This document shows, in pieces, positions 43,560 to 51,101 of a stretch of 64,000 nucleotides of DNA. The notes under the pieces are model-generated. The model was not told the origin of the DNA and did no database searches. It worked only from the letters and a program-made list of their open reading frames with translations. This DNA comes from Pseudomonas cuatrocienegasensis (GTDB lineage Bacteria; Pseudomonadota; Gammaproteobacteria; Pseudomonadales; Pseudomonadaceae), in assembly GCF_900110925.1 (NCBI RefSeq), contig NZ_FOFP01000009.1, forward strand, positions 146,893 through 210,892, in the 5' to 3' direction. Both the position numbers and the translations under genes were made by a program. The number at the start of each line of letters is the position of its first letter. The stretch's first letter is position 1.

Positions 43560-43696
43560 TGGCAGCCACCTCATTCAATGACACACCATGAACACGAAGG
43601 ACATGGCCCGTTGAGAGAGTGGACGCTAGAAGCGGGGTTGTCGAATCAGTGCCTTGCGATACTCATGAACATATCTGACATAGCACCTGATTTAAC
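43560..43696. repeat. Right island end: TATGAACA-type boxes and core repeat
   Basis: CATGAACA at 43587-43594, a terminal inverted repeat at 43664-43684 (CATGAACATATCTGACATAGC, 17 of 19 alignable bases matching the left end after a 2-base gap) and ATTTAAC at 43690-43696. These are the mirror image of the left-end elements. Confidence 0.6.
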
Positions 43697-43711
43697 ATAA
43701 TATACATTATG
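43692..43711. promoter_or_regulatory. AT-rich palindrome upstream of the thiol dioxygenase
   Basis: CATAAT-ATAC-ATTATG (43696-43711) is a perfect palindrome next to the candidate island core. The prefix TTAACATAAT resembles the ArsR operator region at 3931. It may be a promoter/operator of the dioxygenase, or part of the attachment site. Confidence 0.4.
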
Positions 43712-43870
43712 CGAAGTATCCTATACGTCGGTGCCGATCCTTCTCACCAGCATTTCACCGTCCTCTAGCCACCTGGAACGCTTGCTGCCACTGCCGACCA
43801 TTGTGCAATGGCAAAACCTTCGCAGCCTGCTGCATGCTGATCCTTTGAGCGCTTGCCACCGGGACACGCC

Positions 43871-44482
43871 ATGACTACTCAGCCCAATCTGCACAGACTG
43901 CGCAGCTTTATCAACGAGCTGGCCATTCTGCTGGATCAACATCCTGACGAACCCGTTGTGCTGGCGCGTGGCGCTGAGTTGTTGCAGCAACTGGTCAGCC
44001 ATGACGACTGGCTGCCGAATGAATTCGCTCAGCCCGACCCGCAGCGTTATCAGCAATACCTGCTGCACGTTGACTCACGTCAGCGATTCTCTGTTGTCAG
44101 CTTTGTTTGGGGCCCAGGCCAGCAAACGCCCGTGCACGATCACCGTGTGTGGGGCTTGATCGGCATGCTGCGTGGCGCCGAGGTATCCCGGGGTTTCGTT
44201 CGCAATGCCGACGGCCTACGAGCCGATGGCCCTGTTATTCGTCTAGAGCCCGGCCAGGTCGAAGCTGTTTCCCCGCGTATCGGTGATATTCATCAGGTTA
44301 GAAACGCCTTTACCGACCGCACGTCTATCAGTATCCATGTCTACGGTGCCAATATCGGTGCGGTACGGCGTGCGGTATATCTCGAAGATGGTAGCGAAAA
44401 AGCGTTTATCTCCGGTTACTCCAACAGCTTTTTGCCTAACCTGTGGGATCTATCCAAAGAGGATGTGGCACAAGCGAAATAA
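43871..44482 (+). CDS. Cysteine dioxygenase-family thiol dioxygenase (3-mercaptopropionate dioxygenase type)
   Basis: A 203-residue cupin. The iron ligands are seen as HDH (PVHDHRVWGLIG) and the later H in GDIHQV. The sequence closely follows Pseudomonas 3-mercaptopropionate dioxygenases in QRYQQYLLHVDSRQRFSVVSF and SISIHVYGANIGAVRRAV. It oxidises thiol-carboxylates to sulfinates in the cytoplasm. The start at 43871 follows a spacer without a strong SD; an in-frame ATG six codons upstream is less likely. It is the first intact gene beyond the island. Confidence 0.9.
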   Translation: MTTQPNLHRLRSFINELAILLDQHPDEPVVLARGAELLQQLVSHDDWLPNEFAQPDPQRYQQYLLHVDSRQRFSVVSFVWGPGQQTPVHDHRVWGLIGMLRGAEVSRGFVRNADGLRADGPVIRLEPGQVEAVSPRIGDIHQVRNAFTDRTSISIHVYGANIGAVRRAVYLEDGSEKAFISGYSNSFLPNLWDLSKEDVAQAK

Positions 44483-44519
44483 CGATCACTACCCTGCTCC
44501 CCTATCCACAAGGAGTCCC

Positions 44520-44538
44520 CCCGGCTAAGCCGGGGGAT
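44520..44538. terminator. Hairpin between dioxygenase and SDR genes
   Basis: CCCCCGGC-TAA-GCCGGGGG, a strong 8-base stem between two convergent genes. It has no T run, but it can serve as a bidirectional terminator. Confidence 0.6.
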
Positions 44539-44550
44539 TACCTGTCTTAT

Positions 44551-45231
44551 TTAGGTGGTAGCCGTGCCGTTGAAGATGATCTCCGTATCAGTCACTGTGC
44601 CTTCGTGCAGCTTCACGAACTCTGCCGCGATTACGTCTGGATCAAACTCTGTGCCCCGGGCCGTGGGGCCGTTCACTGTAAGGAGCCCCACTCTCACGCC
44701 GCTTCCGGCAAGGTCTTGCGCCAGAGTCAGTGCCACCGACCGCATGGCAGACTTGCCAGCACTCAGTGTGCCGAAGCCTTGGCCTCTTGGAGTGAGCGCG
44801 AAACCGTTACCTGTGAAAAGCAACGAACCCTCGCCTGCCTCTATGAGTGCCGGGGCGAAGAGGTGGACCAAGTGCTGCGCCGCACCGGCGTTCACGATGA
44901 GGCTCCGGGCGAATGCAGTCGGGTCGACCTGGTGGGTTGCGCCCCACGGTTGGGACGTGAACGCGTTGAACAGCACTACACTCGGGTCGCCTCCGGCCCA
45001 AGCGCGGATTTCGCCCACGGCGGCGTCGATGGATTTGCCGTCTGCTGCGTCCGCCAGGAACGCCTTAGCAGTCGCCCCCCCAGCCTTGAATTGAGCGACA
45101 AGCCACGCCAGGTTCCCCTCTGTGCGCGCGACTAGGGCGAGCCGGTAGCCGAGCGCAGCAAACTCACGGGCAGCTGCGGCGCCGATGCCAGGGCCCGCCC
45201 CGAAGATGACTGCGGTTTTGCTTAATGCCAT
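44551..45231 (-). CDS. SDR-family oxidoreductase without the YxxxK tyrosine
   Basis: A 226-residue Rossmann enzyme. GAGPGIGAAAA is the NAD(P)-binding glycine motif. In the catalytic region, GFGTLSAGKSAMR has the Lys but no Tyr four residues before it, as in a divergent SDR subgroup, so normal oxidoreductase activity is doubtful. It lies 30 bases after the mdaB-like gene on the same strand and is probably co-transcribed and controlled by the TetR protein. Confidence 0.85.
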   Translation of the reverse strand: MALSKTAVIFGAGPGIGAAAAREFAALGYRLALVARTEGNLAWLVAQFKAGGATAKAFLADAADGKSIDAAVGEIRAWAGGDPSVVLFNAFTSQPWGATHQVDPTAFARSLIVNAGAAQHLVHLFAPALIEAGEGSLLFTGNGFALTPRGQGFGTLSAGKSAMRSVALTLAQDLAGSGVRVGLLTVNGPTARGTEFDPDVIAAEFVKLHEGTVTDTEIIFNGTATT

Positions 45232-45261
45232 GGGGGATGCCTCAATTGCGGATGGCTGGTG

Positions 45262-45843
45262 TTAAAAGTGAGTCGCCAGGTGCTCATCAAATCGGGCCAA
45301 ATCGCTCTCGATTTGAGGATTTTTCATGACGTCATATGCCCAGAACGAGGGCATTTTCTCTAGACCGATCCACTTGAAGTTTAGGTGGATTGGCAAAGTA
45401 AGGTCATCTTCGCCTCGCCCGGCAAAATAGGCTTGAGCTGGGTCGTTGAAGGCCTCGGACGGGGCGTTTGCGGTTACCGACACCATGTACCGGCCATTAA
45501 GTACCCCTCCCATGCCGTAATTGTCCTTAGGGGCTGCTGACGAACGGCCGTCGCCGTTCGACAGCTTGCCAAATAATCCCGCGCCCCAGACCTCATCGGT
45601 GTATTTCTTGAAACTCCAAGGCACGCCCATCCAGTTCAGCGGCATTTGTAGAAACACGACATCTGCTGATCTGATTTTTTCAACCTCGGCGTCTACATCA
45701 TAAGCTTCTGCTGTGACCGTCTTTTCCACCTCGTAGCCTTTGGCCCGGAAATAAGACTCTGCCCGTTCAATCAACGTAGCGTTGAGTCGACCTGGTGAGT
45801 ACGAGTAGGGGTGATGTGCGTTGATTAAGAGAACTTTCTTCAT
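45262..45843 (-). CDS. mdaB: MdaB-like NAD(P)H:quinone reductase
   Basis: A 193-residue flavodoxin-fold enzyme. LINAHHPYSYSPGRLNATLIERA at the N-terminus and PLNWMGVPWSFKKYTDEVW are hallmarks of MdaB/NQO-type reductases, which use FAD and NAD(P)H to reduce quinones by two electrons. A TetR operator is about 45-60 bases upstream (45887-45902). It is the first gene of the mdaB-SDR operon. Confidence 0.9.
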   Translation of the reverse strand: MKKVLLINAHHPYSYSPGRLNATLIERAESYFRAKGYEVEKTVTAEAYDVDAEVEKIRSADVVFLQMPLNWMGVPWSFKKYTDEVWGAGLFGKLSNGDGRSSAAPKDNYGMGGVLNGRYMVSVTANAPSEAFNDPAQAYFAGRGEDDLTLPIHLNFKWIGLEKMPSFWAYDVMKNPQIESDLARFDEHLATHF

Positions 45844-45886
45844 TCTTATTTCCTCAGTGCGTGCCTAACTTCTAGGCAATTAAATA

Positions 45887-45902
45887 TGTAGCTTTAGCTA
45901 CA
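45887..45902. promoter_or_regulatory. TetR operator upstream of mdaB
   Basis: TGTAGCT-TT-AGCTACA, a 7-base perfect inverted repeat between the TetR stop and the mdaB start. Nearly identical to the site before the TetR gene (46536-46551). Confidence 0.8.
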
Positions 45903-45919
45903 GAATTGGGCAAAAAAAT

Positions 45920-46501
45920 TTATCCGAACTGGCCGACATAGGCGTCGATTGCGCTCATCAGCGTGTTGAACTCAATGCCACTCGCCGCCTGGGTGGCGAC
46001 GCCGGTTAGGACCATGGTTGTAAGTCTCGCCATTGCTTCAGGAGGTCCTGGCAAGGTTGCGTCGCCAAGTTCCTCAGCCTTGCGAAACCGAGCCGCAACC
46101 GCTGCATTGTTAGCCTCACGCTCCCTTCGAAGTTCATCTCGCACATGCGTGGCGTTGTCGCTTGAGACCAGGGCGCTTTGAACCAACAAGCATCCACGTG
46201 CCGTTGGGTGACTGGTTGCAGCCGTCGCTAAAGAGGTCAACAGATGCCGAACGACATCACGCGCGGTAGGCTGCGCTACTGCCTCGCGTGTGGCCGCTCT
46301 GGCGCTTGCGACGTACCGTTCAACGACACGACGGAACAATGCTTCCTTGCTACCGAAGGCTGCGTAAAAACTGGGAGGGCTAATGCCCATCGCCTTCACC
46401 AGGTCAGCGAATGATGCGCCCTCATAGCCTTTCTCGATAAAGAGATGAAGAGCAGTTTCGACAGCGACGTCGATATCAAACTGACGAGGACGACCAGCCA
46501 T
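45920..46501 (-). CDS. TetR-family regulator of the mdaB-SDR operon
   Basis: A 193-residue repressor. Its N-terminal HTH is ALHLFIEKGYEGASFADLVKAMGISPPSFYAAFGSKEALF. The C-terminal domain has GCLLVQSAL, typical of TetR_C regulators of quinone/thiol stress genes. One start is ATG 46501 (SD GGAAG); ATG 46507 two codons upstream is possible. It ends 76 bases before the mdaB start and has matching operators on both sides, so it probably represses itself and mdaB. Confidence 0.88.
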   Translation of the reverse strand: MAGRPRQFDIDVAVETALHLFIEKGYEGASFADLVKAMGISPPSFYAAFGSKEALFRRVVERYVASARAATREAVAQPTARDVVRHLLTSLATAATSHPTARGCLLVQSALVSSDNATHVRDELRREREANNAAVAARFRKAEELGDATLPGPPEAMARLTTMVLTGVATQAASGIEFNTLMSAIDAYVGQFG

Positions 46502-46535
46502 ACACATGCTTCCAAATTGTTCAGTTGATGAATAG

Positions 46536-46551
46536 TATAGCTATAGCTACA
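46536..46551. promoter_or_regulatory. TetR operator upstream of its own gene
   Basis: TATAGCT-AT-AGCTACA, 13 of 16 bases as in the mdaB site at 45887-45902, 35 bases before the TetR start. Confidence 0.8.
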
Positions 46552-46675
46552 TAATCGCAAGCGCTTAAATGTGAAAGCCTGATGGCGGCCTCCAACCTAC
46601 TGTTTAAGGTCGTCAACGGCCGCTGTTGGCCTTTCATCACTGCCGTAATGAATGATCCCTTCAGCAATTCCCGCC

Positions 46676-47602
46676 TTACCCATTCCCCCGCCCAACCACT
46701 GGCGCATGCTCTGCCATCAATTCCACCACCCAGTCGATAAATACCCGCAACTTGGCGCTGACATGTCGGTTTGGTGGGAAGGCCAGGTACATCGGCATGG
46801 GTGTCATGTACCAGTCCTCGAACAGCGGCAGCAACTCGCCGGTAGTCAGGTGCGGTTTGGCCATATAGTGCGGTAACCAAAGCATGCCCAGGCCGGCCAG
46901 GCCTGCTGCTAGGTAGGCGTTGCCGTCGTCGACTGTCAGCAGCGGGCGGCCCTGGGCCTCGATACGTTCTTCCCCTCGTTGCATGGCGTAGGGCAGTGCC
47001 CTGCCCGTGCGCGACCAGAGAAAGCCGACGGTACTGTGCGCGCCCTCCTCCATTTCCCGCGGGTGTGTTGGCGTGCCGGCGCGTTGCAGGTAGCTCGGTG
47101 CGGCGTAGATGGCGAGTTGCAGATCGGCCACATGTCGCGCCATCAGGGATTGATCGGTGATTTCGCCGCCACGTACGACGCAATCGACGTTCTCGCCAAT
47201 GATGTCGACCATGCGATCGCTGACGCCCATGGTCAGCTGGATTTCCGGGTAGCGAGCATAAAACGCCGGCAACGCCGGGATCAGCAGCATGCGCGCCAGT
47301 GGGCTGGGCACATCCACACGCAGGCGGCCGCGCGGCGCCATCGAAGCGCTGGACAGGCTGGTCTCGGCGTCGTCCATATCGGCCAGCAGGCGCACCACGC
47401 GCTCATAGTAGGCCGCCCCATCGGCGGTGACGTTGACCTTGCGTGTGGTGCGGTTGAGCAGGCGCACGCGCAACCGTGCTTCCAGTTGCTGGACAAGCTG
47501 CGTCACGCTGGTCTTGCTCATGTGTAGGGTGCCTGCCGCCTTGGTGAAACTGCCGGTTTCCACCACTCGGGCAAAGGCCTGCATTGCATCGAAACGGTCC
47601 AT
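46676..47602 (-). CDS. LysR-family transcriptional regulator
   Basis: A 308-residue regulator. HTH: MQAFARVVETGSFTKAAGTLHMSKTSVTQLVQQLE. Effector domain with SPLARMLLIPALPAFYARYPEIQL, AapS/DhaR-like CrgA class. It is divergent from the RidA gene across a 139-base region with an inverted repeat. The target is probably RidA or its own gene; the ligand is unknown. Confidence 0.9.
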   Translation of the reverse strand: MDRFDAMQAFARVVETGSFTKAAGTLHMSKTSVTQLVQQLEARLRVRLLNRTTRKVNVTADGAAYYERVVRLLADMDDAETSLSSASMAPRGRLRVDVPSPLARMLLIPALPAFYARYPEIQLTMGVSDRMVDIIGENVDCVVRGGEITDQSLMARHVADLQLAIYAAPSYLQRAGTPTHPREMEEGAHSTVGFLWSRTGRALPYAMQRGEERIEAQGRPLLTVDDGNAYLAAGLAGLGMLWLPHYMAKPHLTTGELLPLFEDWYMTPMPMYLAFPPNRHVSAKLRVFIDWVVELMAEHAPVVGRGNG

Positions 47603-47650
47603 TTCACGGCGCTCTTATGGCTGATTGTTTGGATTCTACAAACAGTCATG

Positions 47651-47665
47651 ACCAGCGTTGCTGGT
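47651..47665. promoter_or_regulatory. Inverted repeat in the LysR/RidA promoter region
   Basis: ACCAGC-GTT-GCTGGT, a perfect 6-base palindrome 49 bases before the LysR start. It could be an operator. Confidence 0.45.
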
Positions 47666-47741
47666 TTATTCAGACCGGTCGTCTTTTTACAGTGACTCCA
47701 TCGTAAACAGCGGGCCGTAGCAGCCCCGATGGAGGCAGGTA

Positions 47742-48137
47742 ATGACAAACAAACGTGATGTGGTTTTCCCGGCTGATCGCCATGCTTTGTACGAGCTCCA
47801 CCGCTACTCGCCAGCGATTCGCTCCAATGGCTTTCTGTTCGTTTCCGGCCAGGTCGGCAGCCGCAAGGATGGCTCGGCCGAACCTGATCTCAAAGAGCAG
47901 GTTCGTCTGGCCTTCGCCAACCTCAATGCAATCCTGGCCGAAGCGGGCAGCAGCTTTGATGATGTGGTCGACACAACCCTCTTTATGGTCGACCCCGATT
48001 CGAAATTCGCGACCATCTGGGAGGTAGCCGCCGATTACTGGGGCCAAGCACCCTACCCGACAGTAACCGCGATTGGTGTGACCTGGCTGTCGGGTTTCGA
48101 TTTCGAGATCAAGGTGATCGCCAAGTTGCCGGAGTAA
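47742..48137 (+). CDS. RidA-family (YjgF) protein
   Basis: A 131-residue protein. SNGFLFVSGQVG, QVRLAFANLNAILAEAGSSFDDVV and PYPTVTAIGVTWL are the conserved RidA blocks. RidA proteins hydrolyse reactive enamine/imine intermediates or act in catabolic pathways; in the catalytic branch the Arg equivalent to R105 is needed, and here the segment reads TAIGVTWLSGF, which has no Arg, so deaminase activity is uncertain. Confidence 0.85.
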   Translation: MTNKRDVVFPADRHALYELHRYSPAIRSNGFLFVSGQVGSRKDGSAEPDLKEQVRLAFANLNAILAEAGSSFDDVVDTTLFMVDPDSKFATIWEVAADYWGQAPYPTVTAIGVTWLSGFDFEIKVIAKLPE

Positions 48138-48275
48138 TCTGGAGTGTGGCCGGGGCCTCAGCGACACTACTTAGCAGTAGGGAGCGCGGGGCCGACCAGG
48201 CCGCGCGAACCGTCGTGTGAGCCCGGCGACTTGGTGGTGCGCACGGCGCGGCTCAACCGTTAAGTCCTCGCGCGC

Positions 48276-48617
48276 TCAATCGTCGCGGGTCAGCACTTCG
48301 AGCAGCTCGATCTCGAAAATCAGGTTGCTGTGGGGTTTGATATGCGCACCCATCTGGCGCTCGCCATAGGCCAAATGTGCAGGGACGAACAGGCGGCGCT
48401 TGCCACCGACTTTCATACCCATCAGGCCCTGATCCCAGCCTTTGATCACGCGGCCCGTGCCGATTACGCACTGGAAGGGGCGGCCCTTTTCCAGTGAGGA
48501 GTCGAAGACCGTGCCGTCTTCAAGGGTGCCATGGTAATGGGTGGTGATCAGCGCACCTTTGACCACGGCTTTGCCGTCGCCCAGGTGCAGGTCGGTGATG
48601 TCGAGGGTGTCGGTCAT
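48276..48617 (-). CDS. FKBP-type peptidyl-prolyl isomerase
   Basis: A 113-residue single-domain FKBP. THYHGTLEDGTVFDSSLEKGRPFQCVIGTGRVIKGWDQGL and GERQMGAHIKPHSNLIFEIELLEV are the core. It folds proline-containing proteins in the cytoplasm or, if exported by another route, the periplasm; there is no signal peptide. ATG at 48617. Confidence 0.92.
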   Translation of the reverse strand: MTDTLDITDLHLGDGKAVVKGALITTHYHGTLEDGTVFDSSLEKGRPFQCVIGTGRVIKGWDQGLMGMKVGGKRRLFVPAHLAYGERQMGAHIKPHSNLIFEIELLEVLTRDD

Positions 48618-48687
48618 GACAAGGGGCCTGTTGCAAATGAGGCCCCTATTGTCGCGCAGCTCGGCAAGGCTGCCCAGCCTGAGCGCG

Positions 48688-49710
48688 TTAGGCGTTGGGT
48701 AATTCCAGCGCCACCCGGCCGCGGCTCGGGCAGGTTTCCATGTACTCGTGGGCTGCCACGAAGTCATCGAAGGCAAACACCTTGTCTACCATTGGGGTCA
48801 GCAAGTGGTCACCGGTCAGCTGATTGATATGGCTGAGTGCGCGCTGAACGGCCTCCTTGTTTTGCTCAATACCCAGCTCACAATGGCCGGTGAAATCCAG
48901 TACGCAGTGACGGAAGAACTGCAGGTGTTTCTTGAACGCTGCACAGGCAGGAAACACCGCGTCATTGCCACCATTGATGCCATAGAGGATCAAGGTGCCA
49001 CGGGTGGCCGCGACATCCCCGAGCAACTTGAGCTGTTGGCCGGCGCAGTGATCGAGGATCACTTCAGCGCCCTTGCCTTCGGTGTAACGCTCGACCTCCA
49101 ACACCAGGTCCTGTTCCTCGGTGACGATCACTTTGTCGGCGCCCAGGCTGCGCAAAAACTCACGGTCATCGGCAAAGGACGTCGAAGCAATCACCTTCGC
49201 GCCCAAGGCCTTGGCCAATTGCACGGTTTGCGGCGCCAGGCAACGGCTGGCCTCGGTGATCAGCACATGTTGGCCGGGCTTGAAGCGCGCCAGGTCCATC
49301 AGCGCGAAATAGCCGAACAGCAGCCCGCTGTAATGCACCGAGGCCTGTACGGGCGTCAGCACATCGGGGTAACGGGTCAGGGCATAACGCGGCATCAGCA
49401 CCAGGTCGCCCCAGGCCGGATAGCGATTCGGCGTGCTCGCCGGGAAGGCAGCGATAGCGGTGCCCAGCGGCAGGTCATCGACACCCTCGCCGATTGCGGC
49501 AACCGTACCCGCCAGTTCAAAGCCCAGACCAGCCGGCAACTGCGCCTGCTCGTTGGCCAGGTTCTGGCGCCACAGTACGTCGTTCCAGCCGAGGCCCAGG
49601 GCCTGCACGCGCACCAGCACCTCACCGGGGCCAGGGGTAGGCGTCGCCACCTCCTCGCATTGCAGTACGCTGGCATCGCCGAACTTATGAAAACGGATCA
49701 TGCGGGACAT
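48688..49710 (-). CDS. mexS: Zinc-free quinone/alkenal oxidoreductase, MexS
   Basis: A 340-residue MDR-superfamily enzyme. GWNDVLWRQ, GLGFELAGTVAAIGEGV, HVLITEASRCLAPQTVQLAKALGAKVI and the LGADKVIV region are its signatures; zinc-ligand Cys/His of alcohol dehydrogenases are absent. Its size and divergent position directly before mexT are those of P. aeruginosa mexS, whose loss activates MexT and so mexEF-oprN. The natural substrate is not established. Confidence 0.85.
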   Translation of the reverse strand: MSRMIRFHKFGDASVLQCEEVATPTPGPGEVLVRVQALGLGWNDVLWRQNLANEQAQLPAGLGFELAGTVAAIGEGVDDLPLGTAIAAFPASTPNRYPAWGDLVLMPRYALTRYPDVLTPVQASVHYSGLLFGYFALMDLARFKPGQHVLITEASRCLAPQTVQLAKALGAKVIASTSFADDREFLRSLGADKVIVTEEQDLVLEVERYTEGKGAEVILDHCAGQQLKLLGDVAATRGTLILYGINGGNDAVFPACAAFKKHLQFFRHCVLDFTGHCELGIEQNKEAVQRALSHINQLTGDHLLTPMVDKVFAFDDFVAAHEYMETCPSRGRVALELPNA

Positions 49711-49962
49711 CGTTAACCTCTGTCTGCTCGCGGATTAACACTTCGATGGTTGTGGACTCTATCTGCTGAAACCCGTCAACACCACCCGCCCCCAGTAATA
49801 GTCGACATGCCTGACAGTGATCCGAGCCTTATCAGCCAAGGCTGCGTGCGTCTTTCCTTTCCCCATCTGCTGCTCGTACTATGGCGCGGCATCGGCCTGC
49901 TACTGTATTCGTTTGGAGATACTTAGCGCTCCCCTGAGGCCATTCCATTGCTAGGGTAACGG

Positions 49963-50880
49963 ATGAACCGCAACGACCTGCGCCGCCTCGATCTCAACCT
50001 GCTGATCGTCTTCGAAACGCTGATGCACGAGCGCAGTGTGACGCGCGCGGCCGAGAAACTGTTCCTCGGTCAACCGGCGATCAGCGCCGCACTGTCGCGC
50101 CTGCGTAGCCTGTTCGATGACCCGCTGTTTGTGCGCACCGGGCGCAGCATGGAGCCAACGGCCCGTGCCCAGGAAATCTTTGCCCTGCTCTCTCCTGCCC
50201 TGGACTCGATCTCTACCGCAGTCAGCCGGGCGTCGGAGTTCGACCCGGCCACCAGCACGGCGGTATTTCGCATTGGTCTGTCAGATGACGTCGAATTTGC
50301 CCTGCTCCCCGCCCTGCTGCGCCGCCTGCGCGTCGAGGCGCCGGGCGTGGTGCTGGTGGTGCGCCGAACCAACTACCTGCTGATGCCCAATCTGCTGGCC
50401 TCTGGCGAGATTTCCGTGGGTGTCAGCTACACCGAAGAACTGCCCGCCAACGCCAAACGCAAAGCCCTGCGCCACACTCGCCACCGCTTGCTGCGCGCCG
50501 ATGCCGTACCCGGCCCGATGAGTCTGGATACCTACTGCGCCCGTCCCCATGTTCTGGTTTCCTTCGCAGGCGACCTCAACGGCTTTATCGATGACCAACT
50601 GCAAACCATGGGGCGCTCGCGCAAGATTGTGCTCGCGGTCCCGCAGTTCAACGGCCTGGGCACCCTGCTCGCCGGCACCGACCTGGTGGCCGTAGTCCCC
50701 GACTACACGGCGGCGGCCCTCACCGCCGCAGGCGGCCTGCGCGCTGAGGAACTGCCGCTTGAGGCGCAAGGCTTCGAACTGTCCATGGCCTGGCGCGGCG
50801 CCCAGGACGCCGACCCGGCCGAACGCTGGCTGCGCGCGCGGATTCAGATGTTTTTCGGGGACCCGGACAGCCTTTCATAA
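49963..50880 (+). CDS. mexT: LysR-family activator MexT
   Basis: A 305-residue LysR regulator. MNRNDLRRLDLNLLIVFETLMHERSVTRAAEKLFLGQPAISAALSRLR is the HTH and matches MexT in wording. It activates mexEF-oprN and mexS in response to electrophile/disulfide stress. It is followed by mexE 221 bases later and preceded by divergent mexS. No frameshift is visible here, unlike in many P. aeruginosa wild types where mexT is inactive. Confidence 0.92.
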   Translation: MNRNDLRRLDLNLLIVFETLMHERSVTRAAEKLFLGQPAISAALSRLRSLFDDPLFVRTGRSMEPTARAQEIFALLSPALDSISTAVSRASEFDPATSTAVFRIGLSDDVEFALLPALLRRLRVEAPGVVLVVRRTNYLLMPNLLASGEISVGVSYTEELPANAKRKALRHTRHRLLRADAVPGPMSLDTYCARPHVLVSFAGDLNGFIDDQLQTMGRSRKIVLAVPQFNGLGTLLAGTDLVAVVPDYTAAALTAAGGLRAEELPLEAQGFELSMAWRGAQDADPAERWLRARIQMFFGDPDSLS

Positions 50881-50891
50881 GGCGATGCCCC

Positions 50892-50912
50892 GTAGGGTGC
50901 GCCATGCGCACC
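50892..50912. repeat. Short extragenic repeat, copy 2
   Basis: GTAGGGTGCGCCATGCGCACC, the reverse complement of the repeat at 3862-3882 with one mismatch. It lies 12 bases past the mexT stop. Confidence 0.6.
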
Positions 50913-50969
50913 GATGATTGCTCGGGCGAACGGCTACGTCGCCCGGACTGCAATCACCCCTGAAGGTTC

Positions 50970-50984
50970 ATCGTTTTCGGTGAT
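50970..50984 (+). promoter_or_regulatory. Candidate MexT (nod-box-like) site upstream of mexE
   Basis: ATC-N9-GAT (ATCGTTTTCGGTGAT), the core of LysR nod boxes, 117 bases before the mexE start; an ATC-N6-GAT near 51001 may be a second half. Confidence 0.5.
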
Positions 50985-51101
50985 CTGAAATATTACTTAA
51001 TCATTCTTGATGATAGTCACCTTCGCGGTGTTCGATTCGCCCGTTCCAGAGCTGCCCAGCAGACTGCGCCGATCCATAAAACCGATTGGCGGATTCATAG
51101 C

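Larger units (their letters stand above)
16022..43696. mobile_element. Defence-rich genomic island with a tyrosine-recombinase trio
   Basis: Direct repeats ATTTAAC are at 16022-16028 and 43690-43696. Just inside them the ends carry an imperfect inverted repeat: GCGATGTCATATGTTCAT on the left, ATGAACATATCTGACATAGC on the right. The right end encodes three tyrosine recombinases and a small protein reading inward from the boundary. Everything between differs in base composition from the flanks and is mostly defence-type cargo. The boundaries come from repeats only and need comparison with an empty site. Confidence 0.7.

Noticed and set aside
16022..43696. Idea that the island is a prophage
   Set aside because: No capsid, terminase, tail or lysis genes; the recombinase trio and defence cargo fit a transposon-like or GMT-like island better.
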